Positions 62,373 through 64,000 of a stretch of DNA of 64,000 nt are shown piece by piece. Each line of letters starts with the position of its first letter. Within the stretch, counting starts at the first letter, position 1. The notes under the pieces were generated by a model. The model was not told where the DNA came from. It made no database searches and worked only from the letters and a program-made list of their open reading frames with translations. This DNA is from Diphasiastrum complanatum (taxonomy: Eukaryota > Streptophyta > Lycopodiopsida > Lycopodiales > Lycopodiaceae): assembly GCA_029204225.1 (NCBI GenBank), contig CM055104.1, positions 19,935,761 to 19,999,760 on the forward strand, written 5' to 3'. Both the position numbers and the translations under genes were made by a program.

Positions 62373-63074
62373 TGTGAAAGTACTGTATTTTAGGACCATA
62401 AATGGATCTACAAAAGATTCACAAGAGTGATTGGATGCTTGCTTAACAATCTATCAAAAAACTAGACAAAAAAAAGTTGATATAGATTGGCAATTTGACA
62501 AACAACAAGCATTAACAATCAAAAGCATTGATAAACATTGAGATCTGAGCTCACACATGTGTACTACAGGCTGTAGTACAGCCTTCAACCTGAGAAACAA
62601 GTAGAAATTTATTTGGTGTCATTTGGATCACAAAAACTCAATGTACATAGTGAACTAGCTTGAGATTGCCAATGAGCTCCAAAAATTTTCTATCTTCTCA
62701 CTATGGGAGCTTGGAATACATAGCAAATTCGACTTCCTTCTTGAAGTTAGGTGGATTTCTAGCATGTAATAAGGAAGTTAACTCACCCTTCTTGCCCTAA
62801 AATGAAACCCTAGTCTATTTCCTAGACTCATGCCTGGTAGATAGCTAGTTGGTCAAATTTTCACCTTAAATCTAGGACTTAGGTTCTATAAACTAGGAAT
62901 CACTACCAAAATGACATGACCAACCCTATGGACTTGAACTAACCTACATTGGGATAGGTTTCCCATGTGGCATCATGGCCTCACATGTGTGGAATCCACT
63001 TATGTACAAAATCTACATTATACTACATAGTTTTTGATCAAGCTAGATTTGCCAATTTTTGGCAATTCTTCACA
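62373..63074 (-). repeat. Copia LTR, shared by two internal regions
   Basis: It acts as 5' LTR for the interior at 59206-62372 and sits where the 3' LTR of the interior at 63075-64000 should be: on that side it is preceded by the purine run GAGGGGGAGAAGA (63075-63087). It contains the perfect odd palindrome GTACTACAGGCTGTAGTAC at 62561-62579. Confidence 0.9.
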
Positions 63075-64000
63075 TCTTCTCCCCCTCAAATCTAGCTTGA
63101 TCTTCTCTATCCAAACATAGATCCTCAAGTTCTTCTTCACTTGGAAGCTTCTAGCCTTAAGGCCTTAGCACACTCACAAAGAGATCTATTTCTTCTCTCA
63201 CTCACTCCATTTTGTTGAGGGGTGTATGGACATGACAATTCCCTCTTTATGCCATTAGAAATACAAAAGTCAATCAACTTATTGGAGACATATTCACCTC
63301 CATTATCACTCCTTAATACCTTAATCTTGGTACTAAGTTGATTTTCTACCAAAGTCTTGAACTTTACAAAAGAATCAAACACCATTGATTTGCTAGACAA
63401 GAGGTACATCCAACAAAATCTAGAATAGTCATCAATGAAGATTACATAGTACTTGGCACCACCATTAGACTCATGTGAAAAACTATGAACATCCGAATGG
63501 ATGAGTTCAAGAGGAGAGTTTGATCTTGATGTAGATCTTGAGAAGGGTAGCTTGTGAGCCTTTGAGAGGCTGCATGCTTCACATCTCTTCCCACACTTTG
63601 ACAAATGCTTGGGGAGTCCAACTGCAAGCTCCTTTGTAGCCATAGATTCCATGGCTTTGTAGGTGGGGTGGCCCAACCTTTTGTGCCACAGTCCCACCTT
63701 TGATAGCTCCACCTTTGCCAAGTTAACACTCTCCACTGCAATATTAGCATCAAGCTTAAACAATCTACCTTACTTAAAGCCTTTGGCTATACATTCATCA
63801 TTTCTAAGGATGGAACAAACTCCATGCTTAAATTGTACATCTAGGCCATTATCCATTAACTGGCCAACACTAAGCAAATTCTTGGTTAACTTAGGAACAT
63901 AAAGAACATTATCTAGATTCATCCTTTTGGATGATCCCACATACAAGAGAATTGTTCCTATTCCACTTATCTTACATTCTTGACTACTTGCAGTATAGAT
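63075..64000 (-). pseudogene. Second copia copy: protease end and integrase, cut before RT
   Basis: From the window edge leftwards: LDNVLYVPKLTKNLLSVG, an in-frame stop near 63766, then GLWHKRLGHPTYKAM with C-x2-C (integrase zinc domain), PLELIHSDVHSFS, VLRSDNGGEYVSN and YTPQQNGVSERRN (D, D, E catalytic core). The frame ends at 63137, shortly after the core. A purine tract and LTR follow at once, so RT and RNase H are deleted. It continues beyond the window. Confidence 0.88.

Larger units (their letters stand above)
58504..63074 (-). mobile_element. Ty1/copia-type element with 702-bp LTRs and no RT or integrase
   Basis: Two 702-bp direct repeats (58504-59205 and 62373-63074), each starting TGTGAAAG and ending TTCTTCACA on the plus strand, enclose 3.2 kb. 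On the minus strand the 5' LTR is 62373-63074 and the primer-binding site abuts it at 62361-62372. The polypurine stretch TGAGGAGGAG lies at 59206-59215, next to the 3' LTR. The only long frame is gag-protease with an unusual tail. It inserted into the gag of the second gypsy element. Confidence 0.9.

Overview
The window looks like nuclear DNA from a land plant with a large, repeat-rich genome. It has GT-AG introns up to about 13.7 kb, several decayed Ty3/gypsy and Ty1/copia elements with plant-type primer-binding sites, non-autonomous DNA transposons, tRNA-derived retroposons, long microsatellites (one (CT)n tract of about 0.5 kb) and a short run of the plant telomere word TTTAGGG. A seedless vascular plant such as a fern is my best guess; it rests on genome style and the gene type and is not proven.

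The main gene fills 4553-41788 on the minus strand. I could assemble it exon by exon: 20 exons with matching phases and GT/AG borders throughout, encoding a predicted 722-residue protein. It has a basic N-terminus, a C2-like domain, a complete inositol-polyphosphate 5-phosphatase domain with every catalytic signature, and a second C2 domain that keeps most Ca2+-binding residues. The order C2 - 5-phosphatase - C2 resembles animal SHIP in its catalytic-C2 core. It differs from the Arabidopsis 5PTases I know, which are catalytic domain alone or WD40 plus catalytic domain.

Its introns hold most of the other sequence. Intron 7 carries a gypsy element with about 1-kb LTRs (about 18157-25658), abutting a copia element (25667-29379) that lost most of its 5' LTR and its reverse transcriptase. 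The (CT)n tract follows. Introns 2 and 15 each hold a copy of one terminal-inverted-repeat element; the intron 2 copy has a perfect 8-bp target duplication, as in hAT transposons.

Downstream of the gene (1-4552) lie a copia gag remnant and a plus-strand copy of the gypsy integrase and 3' region. Upstream (41789-55000) the sequence is mostly non-coding: two tRNA-like retroposons, local duplications, GT microsatellites, a degenerate array of about 0.55-kb units, and one intact exon of a cation-chloride cotransporter at 47321-47421.

The right end (55123-64000) is a retrotransposon nest on the minus strand. A second gypsy element has a fragment of copia reverse transcriptase embedded in its own RT region. 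A copia array with 702-bp LTRs has split its gag. In that array two internal regions share one LTR, both lack RT, and one carries an intact 683-codon gag-protease frame with an unrecognised tail.
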